A stretch of DNA of 64,000 bases, from assembly GCA_949752795.1 (NCBI GenBank), contig CATKHW010000422.1:620001-684000 (forward strand), given 5' to 3'. Below are positions 38,249 through 50,412 of this stretch, piece by piece. This DNA comes from Hyperoodon ampullatus. Its lineage: Eukaryota > Chordata > Mammalia > Artiodactyla > Ziphiidae. The notes below the pieces were generated by a model that did not search any database, was not told the DNA's origin, and saw nothing but the letters and a program-made list of their open reading frames with translations. The translations under genes and the position numbers were made by a program. Each line of letters starts with the position of its first letter. The first letter of the stretch is position 1.

Positions 38249-39984
38249 GGAATATACCTTGGGAAAACTGAAAATCAATAAGACAGAGCCACCCCAAAAT
38301 TTAGGGCTGCACTATTTACAAGGACCTCAACTTGGGTACACCTTAAATATCCCAGGAAATATAAAAATGGTTCAAAAAATTGTGGTACTTACGTACGATG
38401 GAATATCCCTCAGCCATGAAATCAATGTCATAAGACCAGTAGGAGCAAAACGGGTGGATTCAGGTACAATGATTCTAAGTGAAATAAGTCACACATAAAA
38501 AGAAACATCATAAGATATCACTTATGAAGATCCTGTAAACATGGCTACACTTGAACTGAGTTAGGAAAGAGAACAGAGTCTCACATTTAGAAAGCACTCT
38601 TATGCCTGCTTAAGGGGGAAGGAGAGGTTGGGTGATGCATAAAACCAGAGTTTGATATAAGCACAGGTACCGTTCCAAAAACCAACTATGGAATAGACAA
38701 GACCTACACCTTCCTCAGTGAAAGGGACTCAAAACTCCATATTTCCCGCAGAGGAATATATCTGACTAGTAAGGATCTTAAAACCTATGTATTGATATGT
38801 CTCCGTAAGGGAATCAAGTGTGTCTACACTGGCATAAACATGGCAGCGAGAATCAGCTCAAACCCAGTATAAAAAGGAATTTCAAAAACAAAACAAAAAA
38901 ACTGGGAAATTCTTTACAATTCCTTCAGGGTCTCTGATGAAACCTGGAATGACCCTATCTACAATGACAGCTGGATATGGCATAAGGAGGGACACTTGGG
39001 ACTGAGATGATTGGTGAGATTGGGTGAGCAAATGCAGACCCATTAAAGCACAAATGCCTGGCACCCATTCCATGGGTCCCAACTCTCCAGGTTGAAGGGA
39101 ATATTACTACAGCTATAACATGTACGGGAAACCTAGAGAACGGACTCACTGTGAATACGAAAGGTTTCTAAAACTCAACGAATAGTCCCTCTCCTGGTGC
39201 TCCAGTTTGACTTTCCATCTGCTTTACTATCAACCGCCCAACTTGGAGAGACAGCCCCTTTAACCTCCTGGTTCGCACATGTTGCCAATTTGGCAGAGGA
39301 TGAAAGGGAAGAGGGAGAACCAATGAGAGAGTAGCTGTTAGGCATTTGGACGGGCACATATCACTGTAATTTCCCGGCAGGAAGAAGAATTAACCAAAGT
39401 CTCAACCCCCACTGGGGACCAGCAGAGGTCCTGAACCAAAATGTTGGACTTGCGGTCAGCTCACCAAAAACGAGTTGAAAAATGGAGCTCAGGGGCACAG
39501 CAATTCACAAACTGGCCGAGTAATAAAGGACAACTATCGTCCAAAAATCTGTTGAGGGAAGGCAACGAGGCGGACTTGAAAGCGAGGCAGAATAGCAGGA
39601 AACAGATTTCAAGAGGTACGTTGGAATCGCCTTTAAAGCACAGGAAGAGGGGCACAACTTCGACAATGATGCACTTGGCCAAAAAGGGCGTATGTGTTTT
39701 CTCCTGAATATATTCAGGAGAAAACGCATAGACCCTTTTTGGCCAAGCAAGCAAGCGGGCAATGCAAATCCGCACTACAAAGAAGTATCACTTCCCACTG
39801 GTCAAAAGGGACATCCACAAAATGTGTATAAACCAGAAAGGCATGACAGGCCCTGGAGAACAGGGAGCCTTGTTATGCTGATGGGCGGGATGTAAATTGC
39901 CAACTGCCTCTCTGGGGGAGTACATTGTGTTCCCTAAAACAAGTAAAGAACAGAGCTACAGAGCCAAGGGCACTTCCAGTCTAG
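38249..39984 (+). repeat. Satellite monomer 23 (1,736 bp)
   Basis: Matches monomer 27 (6,950 bp downstream), including the small deletion AGAAACATCATAAG near 38502. L1 tail ends at 38901. Palindrome 39674-39747 has three mismatched pairs. Confidence 0.97.
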
Positions 39985-41723
39985 GGAATATACCTTGGGA
40001 AAATTGAAAATCAATAAGACAGAGCCACCCCAAAGTTTAGGGCTGCACTGCTTACAAGGACCTCAACTTGGGTACACCTTAAATATCCCAGGAAATATAA
40101 AAATGGTTCAAAAAATTGTGGTACTTACGTACGATGGAATATCCCTCAGCCATGAAATCAATGTCATAAGACCAGTAGCAGCAAAATGGGTGGATTCAGG
40201 TACGATGATTCTAAGTGAAATAAGTCACACAGAAAAAGAAACTTATCAAAAGATATCACTTATGAAGATCCTGTAAACATGGCTACACTTGAACTGAGTT
40301 AGGAAAGAAAACAGAGTCTCACATTTAGAAAACACTCTTATGCCTGCTTAAGGGGGAAGGAGAGGTAGGGTGATGCATAAAACCAGAGTTTGATATAATC
40401 ACAGGTACCGTTCCAAAAACCAACTATGGAATAGACAAGACCTACACCTTCCTCAGTGAAAGGGACTCAAAACCCCATATTTCCCGCAGAGGAATATATC
40501 TGACTAGTAAGGATCTTAAAACCTATGTATTGATATGTCTCCGTAAGGGAATCAAGTGTGTCTACACTGGCATAAACATGGCAGCGAGAATCAGCTCAAA
40601 CCCACTATAAAAAGGAATTTCAAAAACAAAACAAAAAAACTGGGAAATTCTTTACAATTCCTTCAGGGTCTCTGATGAAACCTGGAATGACCCTATCTAC
40701 AGTGACAGCTGGATGTGGCATAAGGAGGGACACTTGGGACTGAGAGGATTGGTGAGATTGGGTGAGCAAATGCAGACCCATTAAAGCACAAATGCCTGGC
40801 ACCCATTCCATGGGTCCCAACTCTCCAGGTTGAAGGGAATATTACTACAGCTATAACATGTACGGGAAACGTAGAGAACGGACACACTGTGAATACGAAA
40901 GGTTTCTAAAACTCAACGAATAGTCGCTCTCCTGGTGCTCCGGTTTGACTTTCCATCTGCTTTACTATCAACCTCCCAACTTGGAGAGACAGCCCCTTTA
41001 ACCTCCTGGTTCGCACAGGTTTCCAATTTGGCAGAGGATGAAAGGGAAGAGGGAGAACCAATGAGAGAGTAGCTGTTAGGCATTTGGACGGGCACATATC
41101 ACTGTAATTTCCCGGCAGGAAGAAGAATTAACCAAAGTCTCAGTCCCCCACCGGGAACCAGCATAGGTCCTGAACCAAAATGTTGGACTTGCGGTCAGCT
41201 CACCAAAAACGAGTTGAAAAATGGAGCTCAGGGGCACAGCAATTCACAAACTGGCCGAGTAATAAAGGACAACTATCGTCCAAAAATCTGTTGAGGGAAG
41301 GCAACGAGGCAGACTTGAGAGCGAGGCAGAATAGCAGGAAACAGATTTCAAGAGGTACGTTGGAATCGCCTTTAAAGCACAGGAAGAGGGGCACAACTTC
41401 GACAATGATGCACTTGGCCAAAAAGGGCGTATGTGTTTTCCCCTGAATATATTCAGGGGAAAACGCATACGCCCTTTTTGGCCAAGCAAGCAAGCGGTCA
41501 ATGCAAATCTGCACTACAAAGAAGTATCATTTCCCACCGGTCAAAAGGGACATCCACAAAATGTGTAAAAACCAGAAAGGCAAGACAGGCCCTGGAGAAC
41601 AGGCAGCCTTTTTATGCTGATGGGCGGGATGTAAATTGCCAGCTACCACTCTGGAGGAGTACATTGTGTTCCCTAAAACAAGTAAAGAACAGAGCTACAG
41701 AGCCAAGGGCAATTCCAGTCTAG
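39985..41723 (+). repeat. Satellite monomer 24 (1,739 bp), compensated palindrome
   Basis: Matches monomer 28. L1 tail ends at 40639. Palindrome 41413-41486 has one mismatch plus a symmetric T-A to C-G change at 41441 and 41458. Confidence 0.97.
41413..41486. repeat. Palindrome copy with compensatory base-pair change (monomer 24)
   Basis: Relative to the common form, T has become C at 41441 and the paired A has become G at 41458, so the arms still match there. One other pair is mismatched (CpG transition, ATGTG in the left arm). Confidence 0.9.
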
Positions 41724-43462
41724 GGAATATACCTTGGGAAAACTGAAAATCAATAAGACAGAGCCACCCCAAAATTTAGGGCTGCACTGCTTACAAGGAC
41801 CTCAACTTGGGTACACCTTAAATATCCAAGGAAATATAAAAATGGTTCAAAAAATTGTGGTACTTACGTACGATGGAATATCCCTCAGCCATGAAATCAA
41901 TGTCATAAGACCAGTAGCAGCAAAATGGGTGGATTCAGGTACGATGATTCTAAGTGAAATAAGTCACACATAAAAAGAAACTTATCATAAGATATCACTT
42001 ATGAAGATCCTGTAAACATGGCTACACTTGAACTGAGTTAGGAAAGAGAACAGAGTCTCACATTTAGAAAACACTCTTATGCCTGCTTAAGGGGGAAGGA
42101 GAGGTGGGGTGATGCATAAAACCAGAGTTTGATATAAGCACAGGTACCGTTCCAAAAACCAACTATGGAATAGACAAGACATACACCTTCCTCAGTGAAA
42201 GGGACTCAAAACCCCATATTTCCCGCAGAGGAATATATCTGACTAGTAAGGATCTTAAAACCTATGTATTGATATGTCTCCGTAAGGGAATCAAGTGTGT
42301 CTACACTGGCATAAACATGGCAGCGAGAATCAGCTCAAACCCACTATAAAAAGGAATTTCAAAAACAAAACAAAAAAACTGGGAAATTCTTTACAATTCC
42401 TTCAGGGTCTCTGATGAAACCTGGAATGACCCTATCTACAGTGACAGCTGGATGTGGCATAAGGAGGGACACTTGGGACTGAGAGGATTTGTGAGATTGG
42501 GTGAGCAAATGCAGACCCATTAAAGCACAAATGCCTGGCACCCATTCCATGGGTCCCAACTCTCCAGGTTGAAGGGAATATTACTACAGCTATAACATGT
42601 ATGGGAAACCTAGAGAACGGACACACTGTGAATACGAAAGGTTTCTAAAACTCAACGAATAGTCCCTCTCCTGGTGCTCCAGTTTGACTTTCCATCTGCT
42701 TTACTATCAACCTCCCAACTTGGAGAGACAGCCCCTTTAACCTCCTGGTTCGCACAGGTTTCCAATTTGGCAGAGGATGAAAGGAAAGAGTGAGAACCAA
42801 TGAGAGAGTAGCTGTTAGGCATTTGGACGGGCACATATCACTCTAACTTCCCGGCAGGAAGAAGAATTAACCAAAGTCTCAGCCACCCACGGGGAACCAG
42901 CATAGGTCCTGAACCAAAATTTTGGACTTGCGGTCAGCTCACCAAAAACGAGTTGAAAAATGGAGCTCAGGGGCACAGCAATTCACAAACTGGCCGAGTT
43001 ATAAAGGACAACTATCGTCCAAAAATCTGTTGAGGGAAGGCAACGAGGCGGACTTGAAAGCGAGGCAGAAGAGCAGGAAACAGATTTCAAGAGGTACGTT
43101 GGAATCACCTTTAAAGCACAGGAAGAGGGACACAACTTCTAATATGATGCACTTGGCCAAAAAGGGCGTATGCGTTTTCTCCTGAATATATTCAGGAGAA
43201 AATGCATACGCCCTTTTTGGCCAAGCAAGCAAGCGGGCAATGGAAATCCGCACTACAAAGAAGTATCACTTCCCACCGGTCAAAAGGGACATCCACAAAA
43301 TGTGTAAAAACCAGAAAGGCAAGACAGGCCCTGGAGAACAGGGAGCCTTGTTATGCTGATGGGCGGGATGTAAATTGCCAACTGCCTCTCTGGAGGAGTA
43401 CATTGTGTTCCCTAAAACAAGTAAAGAACAGAGCTACAGAGCCAAGGGCACTTCCAGTCTAG
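41724..43462 (+). repeat. Satellite monomer 25 (1,739 bp)
   Basis: Matches monomer 29. Private to the pair are GGATTTGTGAG (near 42486) and TGGCCGAGTTATAAAGG (near 42991). L1 tail ends at 42378. Palindrome 43152-43225 has one CpG transition (right arm). Confidence 0.97.
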
Positions 43463-45198
43463 GGAATATACCTTGGGAAAACTGAAAATCAATAAGACAG
43501 AGCCACCCCAAAATTTAGGGCTGCACTGCTTACAAGGACCTCAACTTGGGTACACCTTAAATATCCCAGGAAATATAAAAATGGTTCAAAAAATTGTGGT
43601 ACTTATGTACGATGGAATATCCCTCAGCCATGAAATCAATGTCATAAGACCAGTAGCAGCAAAATGGGTGGATTCAGGTACGATGATTCTAAGTGAAATA
43701 AGTCACACAGAAAAAGTAACTTATCATAAGATATCACTTATGAAGATCCTGTAAACATGGCTACACTTGAACTGAGTTAGGAAAGAGAACAGTGTCTCAC
43801 ATTTAGAAAACACTCTTATGCCTGCTTAAGGGGGAGAAAGAGGTGGTGTGATGCATAAAACCAGAGTTTGATATAAGCACAGGTACCGTTCCAAAAACCA
43901 ACTATGGAATAGACAAGACCTACACCTTCCTCAGTGAAAGGGACTCAAAACCCCATATTTCCCGCAGAGGAATATATCTGACTAGTAAGAATCTTAAAAC
44001 CTATGGATTGATATGTCTCCGTAAGGGAATCAAGTGTGTCTAGACTGGCATAAACATGGCAGCGAGAGTCAGCTCAAACCCACTATAAAAAGGAATTTCA
44101 AAAACAAAACAAAAAAACTGGGAAATTCCTTACAATTCCTTCAGGGTCTCTGATGAAACCTGGAATGACCCTATCTACAATGACAGCTGGATGTGGCATA
44201 AGGAGGGACAGTTGGGACTGAGAGGATTGGTGAGATTGGGTGAGCAAATGCAGACCCATTAAAGCACAAATGCCTGGCACCCATTCCATGGGTCTCAACT
44301 CTCCAGGTTGAAGGGAATATTACTACAGGTATAACATGTATGGGAAACCTAGAGAACGGACACACTGTGAATACGAAAGGTTTCTAAAACTCAACGAATA
44401 GTCCCTCTCCTTGTGCTCCTGTTTGACTTTCCATCTGCTTTACTATCAACCTCCCAACTTGGAGAGACAGCCCCTTTAACCTCCTGGTTCTCACAGGTTT
44501 CCATTTGGGCAGAGGATGAAACGGAAGAGGGAGAACCAATGAGAGAGTAGCTGTTAGGCATTTGGACGGGCACATATAACTGTAATTTCACGGCAGGAAG
44601 AAGTTAACCAAAGTCTCAGACCCCCACCGGGAACCAGCATAAGTCCTGAACCAAAATTTTGGACTTGCGGTCAGCTCACAAAAAACGAGTTGAAAAATGG
44701 AGCTCAGGGGCACAGCAATTCACAAACTGGCCGAGTAATAAAGGACAACTATCGTCCAAAAATCTGTTGAGGGAAGGCAACGAGGCGGACTTGAAAGCGA
44801 GGCAGAATAGCAGGAAACAGATTTCAAGAGGTACGTTGGAATCGCCTTTAAAGCACAGGAAGAGGGGCACAACTTCGACAATGATGCACTTGGCCAAAAA
44901 GGGCGTATGTGTTTTCTCCTGAATATATTCAGGAGAAAACGCATACGCCCTTTTTGGCCAAGCAAGCAAGCGGGCAATGCAAATCTGCACTACAAAGAAG
45001 TATCACTTCCACCGATCAAAAGGGACATCCACAAAATATGTAAAAACCAGAAAGGCAAGACAGGCCCTGGAGAACAGGGAGCCTTGTTATGCTGATGGGC
45101 GGGATGTAAATTGGCAACTGCCTCTCTGGAGGAGTGTATTGTGTTCCCTAAAACAAGTAAAGAACAGAGCTACAGAGCCAAGGGCACTTCCAGTCTAG
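43463..45198 (+). repeat. Satellite monomer 26 (1,736 bp), contains the duplication junction
   Basis: Its head matches monomer 30 and its tail matches monomer 22. The switch is at about 44,476/44,477, inside CCCCTTTAACCTCCTGGTTC. L1 tail ends at 44117. Palindrome 44889-44962 has one mismatch. Confidence 0.97.
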
Positions 45199-46934
45199 GG
45201 AATATACCTTGGGAAAACTGAAAATCAATAAGACAGAGCCACCCCAAAATTTAGGGCTGCACTATTTACAAGGACCTCAACTTGGGTACACCTTAAATAT
45301 CCCAGGAAATATAAAAATGGTTCAAAAAATTGTGGTACTTACGTACGATGGAATATCCCTCAGCCATGAAATCAATGTCATAAGACCAGTAGGAGCAAAA
45401 CGGGTGGATTCAGGTACAATGATTCTAAGTGAAATAAGTCACACATAAAAAGAAACATCATAAGATATCACTTATGAAGGTCCTGTAAACATGGCTACAC
45501 TTGAACTGAGTTAGGAAAGAGAACAGAGTCTCACATTTAGAAAGCACTCTTATGCCTGCTTAAGGGGGAAGGAGAGGTTGGGTGATGCATAAAACCAGAG
45601 TTTGATATAAGCACAGGTACCGTTCCAAAAACCAACTATGGAATAGACAAGACCTACACCTTCCTCAGTGAAAGGGACTCAAAACTCCATATTTCCCGCA
45701 GAGGAATATATCTGACTAGTAAGGATCTTAAAACCTATGTATTGATATGTCTCCGTAAGGGAATCAAGTGTGTCTACACTGGCATAAACATGGCAGCGAG
45801 AATCAGCTCAAACCCAGTATAAAAAGGAATTTCAAAAACAAAACAAAAAAACTGGGAAATTCTTTACAATTCCTTCAGGGTCTCTGATGAAACCTGGAAT
45901 GACCCTATCTACAATGACAGCTGGATATGGCATAAGGAGGGACACTTGGGACTGAGATGATTGGTGAGATTGGGTGAGCAAATGCAGACCCATTAAAGCA
46001 CAAATGCCTGGCACCCATTCCATGGGTCCCAACTCTCCAGGTTGAAGGGAATATTACTACAGCTATAACATGTACGGGAAACCTAGAGAACGGACTCACT
46101 GTGAATACGAAAGGTTTCTAAAACTCAACGAATAGTCCCTCTCCTGGTGCTCCAGTTTGACTTTCCATCTGCTTTACTATCAACCGCCCAACTTGGAGAG
46201 ACAGCCCCTTTAACCTCCTGGTTCGCACATGTTGCCAATTTGGCAGAGGATGAAAGGGAAGAGGGAGAACCAATGAGAGAGTAGCTGTTAGGCATTTGGA
46301 CGGGCACATATCACTGTAATTTCCCGGCAGGAAGAAGAATTAACCAAAGTCTCAACCCCCACTGGGGACCAGCAGAGGTCCTGAACCAAAATGTTGGACT
46401 TGCGGTCAGCTCACCAAAAACGAGTTGAAAAATGGAGCTCAGGGGCACAGCAATTCACAAACTGGCCGAGTAATAAAGGACAACTATCGTCCAAAAATCT
46501 GTTGAGGGAAGGCAACGAGGCGGACTTGAAAGCGAGGCAGAATAGCAGGAAACAGATTTCAAGAGGTACGTTGGAATCGCCTTTAAAGCACAGGAAGAGG
46601 GGCACAACTTCGACAATGATGCACTTGGCCAAAAAGGGCGTATGTGTTTTCTCCTGAATATATTCAGGAGAAAACGCATAGACCCTTTTTGGCCAAGCAA
46701 GCAAGCGGGCAATGCAAATCCGCACTACAAAGAAGTATCACTTCCCACTGGTCAAAAGGGACATCCACAAAATGTGTATAAACCAGAAAGGCATGACAGG
46801 CCCTGGAGAACAGGGAGCCTTGTTATGCTGATGGGCGGGATGTAAATTGCCAACTGCCTCTCTGGGGGAGTACATTGTGTTCCCTAAAACAAGTAAAGAA
46901 CAGAGCTACAGAGCCAAGGGCACTTCCAGTCTAG
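45199..46934 (+). repeat. Satellite monomer 27 (1,736 bp)
   Basis: Second copy of monomer 23; the only difference I noted is G for A at 45480. L1 tail ends at 45851. Palindrome 46624-46697 has three mismatched pairs, as in monomer 23. Confidence 0.97.
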
Positions 46935-48673
46935 GGAATATACCTTGGGAAAATTGAAAATCAATAAGACAGAGCCACCCCAAAGTTTAGGGCTGCACTG
47001 CTTACAAGGACCTCAACTTGGGTACACCTTAAATATCCCAGGAAATATAAAAATGGTTCAAAAAATTGTGGTACTTACGTACGATGGAATATCCCTCAGC
47101 CATGAAATCAATGTCATAAGACCAGTAGCAGCAAAATGGGTGGATTCAGGTACGATGATTCTAAGTGAAATAAGTCACACAGAAAAAGAAACTTATCAAA
47201 AGATATCACTTATGAAGATCCTGTAAACATGGCTACACTTGAACTGAGTTAGGAAAGAAAACAGAGTCTCACATTTAGAAAACACTCTTATGCCTGCTTA
47301 AGGGGGAAGGAGAGGTAGGGTGATGCATAAAACCAGAGTTTGATATAATCACAGGTACCGTTCCAAAAACCAACTATGGAATAGACAAGACCTACACCTT
47401 CCTCAGTGAAAGGGACTCAAAACCCCATATTTCCCGCAGAGGAATATATCTGACTAGTAAGGATCTTAAAACCTATGTATTGATATGTCTCCGTAAGGGA
47501 ATCAAGTGTGTCTACACTGGCATAAACATGGCAGCGAGAATCAGCTCAAACCCACTATAAAAAGGAATTTCAAAAACAAAACAAAAAAACTGGGAAATTC
47601 TTTACAATTCCTTCAGGGTCTCTGATGAAACCTGGAATGACCCTATCTACAGTGACAGCTGGATGTGGCATAAGGAGGGACACTTGGGACTGAGAGGATT
47701 GGTGAGATTGGGTGAGCAAATGCAGACCCATTAAAGCACAAATGCCTGGCACCCATTCCATGGGTCCCAACTCTCCAGGTTGAAGGGAATATTACTACAG
47801 CTATAACATGTACGGGAAACGTAGAGAACGGACACACTGTGAATACGAAAGGTTTCTAAAACTCAACGAATAGTCGCTCTCCTGGTGCTCCGGTTTGACT
47901 TTCCATCTGCTTTACTATCAACCTCCCAACTTGGAGAGACAGCCCCTTTAACCTCCTGGTTCGCACAGGTTTCCAATTTGGCAGAGGATGAAAGGGAAGA
48001 GGGAGAACCAATGAGAGAGTAGCTGTTAGGCATTTGGACGGGCACATATCACTGTAATTTCCCGGCAGGAAGAAGAATTAACCAAAGTCTCAGTCCCCCA
48101 CCGGGAACCAGCATAGGTCCTGAACCAAAATGTTGGACTTGCGGTCAGCTCACCAAAAACGAGTTGAAAAATGGAGCTCAGGGGCACAGCAATTCACAAA
48201 CTGGCCGAGTAATAAAGGACAACTATCGTCCAAAAATCTGTTGAGGGAAGGCAACGAGGCAGACTTGAGAGCGAGGCAGAATAGCAGGAAACAGATTTCA
48301 AGAGGTACGTTGGAATCGCCTTTAAAGCACAGGAAGAGGGGCACAACTTCGACAATGATGCACTTGGCCAAAAAGGGCGTATGTGTTTTCCCCTGAATAT
48401 ATTCAGGGGAAAACGCATACGCCCTTTTTGGCCAAGCAAGCAAGCGGTCAATGCAAATCTGCACTACAAAGAAGTATCATTTCCCACCGGTCAAAAGGGA
48501 CATCCACAAAATGTGTAAAAACCAGAAAGGCAAGACAGGCCCTGGAGAACAGGCAGCCTTTTTATGCTGATGGGCGGGATGTAAATTGCCAGCTACCACT
48601 CTGGAGGAGTACATTGTGTTCCCTAAAACAAGTAAAGAACAGAGCTACAGAGCCAAGGGCAATTCCAGTCTAG
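46935..48673 (+). repeat. Satellite monomer 28 (1,739 bp)
   Basis: Second copy of monomer 24. L1 tail ends at 47589. Palindrome 48363-48436 carries the same compensated pair (48391 and 48408). Confidence 0.97.
48363..48436. repeat. Palindrome copy with the same compensatory change (monomer 28)
   Basis: Carries C at 48391 and G at 48408, as at 41441/41458. It lies exactly 6,950 bp downstream and belongs to the second copy of the tetramer, so it is not an independent event. Confidence 0.9.
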
Positions 48674-50412
48674 GGAATATACCTTGGGAAAACTGAAAAT
48701 CAATAAGACAGAGCCACCCCAAAATTTAGGGCTGCACTGCTTACAAGGACCTCAACTTGGGTACACCTTAAATATCCAAGGAAATATAAAAATGGTTCAA
48801 AAAATTGTGGTACTTACGTACGATGGAATATCCCTCAGCCATGAAATCAATGTCATAAGACCAGTAGCAGCAAAATGGGTGGATTCAGGTACGATGATTC
48901 TAAGTGAAATAAGTCACACATAAAAAGAAACTTATCATAAGATATCACTTATGAAGATCCTGTAAACATGGCTACACTTGAACTGAGTTAGGAAAGAGAA
49001 CAGAGTCTCACATTTAGAAAACACTCTTATGCCTGCTTAAGGGGGAAGGAGAGGTGGGGTGATGCATAAAACCAGAGTTTGATATAAGCACAGGTACCGT
49101 TCCAAAAACCAACTATGGAATAGACAAGACATACACCTTCCTCAGTGAAAGGGACTCAAAACCCCATATTTCCCGCAGAGGAATATATCTGACTAGTAAG
49201 GATCTTAAAACCTATGTATTGATATGTCTCCGTAAGGGAATCAAGTGTGTCTACACTGGCATAAACATGGCAGCGAGAATCAGCTCAAACCCACTATAAA
49301 AAGGAATTTCAAAAACAAAACAAAAAAACTGGGAAATTCTTTACAATTCCTTCAGGGTCTCTGATGAAACCTGGAATGACCCTATCTACAGTGACAGCTG
49401 GATGTGGCATAAGGAGGGACACTTGGGACTGAGAGGATTTGTGAGATTGGGTGAGCAAATGCAGACCCATTAAAGCACAAATGCCTGGCACCCATTCCAT
49501 GGGTCCCAACTCTCCAGGTTGAAGGGAATATTACTACAGCTATAACATGTATGGGAAACCTAGAGAACGGACACACTGTGAATACGAAAGGTTTCTAAAA
49601 CTCAACGAATAGTCCCTCTCCTGGTGCTCCAGTTTGACTTTCCATCTGCTTTACTATCAACCTCCCAACTTGGAGAGACAGCCCCTTTAACCTCCTGGTT
49701 CGCACAGGTTTCCAATTTGGCAGAGGATGAAAGGAAAGAGTGAGAACCAATGAGAGAGTAGCTGTTAGGCATTTGGACGGGCACATATCACTCTAACTTC
49801 CCGGCAGGAAGAAGAATTAACCAAAGTCTCAGCCACCCACGGGGAACCAGCATAGGTCCTGAACCAAAATTTTGGACTTGCGGTCAGCTCACCAAAAACG
49901 AGTTGAAAAATGGAGCTCAGGGGCACAGCAATTCACAAACTGGCCGAGTTATAAAGGACAACTATCGTCCAAAAATCTGTTGAGGGAAGGCAACGAGGCG
50001 GACTTGAAAGCGAGGCAGAAGAGCAGGAAACAGATTTCAAGAGGTACGTTGGAATCACCTTTAAAGCACAGGAAGAGGGACACAACTTCTAATATGATGC
50101 ACTTGGCCAAAAAGGGCGTATGCGTTTTCTCCTGAATATATTCAGGAGAAAATGCATACGCCCTTTTTGGCCAAGCAAGCAAGCGGGCAATGGAAATCCG
50201 CACTACAAAGAAGTATCACTTCCCACCGGTCAAAAGGGACATCCACAAAATGTGTAAAAACCAGAAAGGCAAGACAGGCCCTGGAGAACAGGGAGCCTTG
50301 TTATGCTGATGGGCGGGATGTAAATTGCCAACTGCCTCTCTGGAGGAGTACATTGTGTTCCCTAAAACAAGTAAAGAACAGAGCTACAGAGCCAAGGGCA
50401 CTTCCAGTCTAG
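48674..50412 (+). repeat. Satellite monomer 29 (1,739 bp)
   Basis: Second copy of monomer 25. L1 tail ends at 49328. Palindrome 50102-50175 has one CpG transition. Confidence 0.97.

Larger units (their letters stand above)
37527..44476 (+). repeat. Tetramer duplication, copy 1 (6,950 bp)
   Basis: Four monomers that recur at a constant offset of 6,950 bp. The last mismatch before the left edge is at 37526 (G against T at 44476), and the shared TCTCACAGG/CATTTGGGC variants follow. The unit starts and ends inside the same stretch of the unassigned segment (near CCCCTTTAACCTCCTGGTTC), which is what in-register unequal crossover between monomers would leave. Confidence 0.93.
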
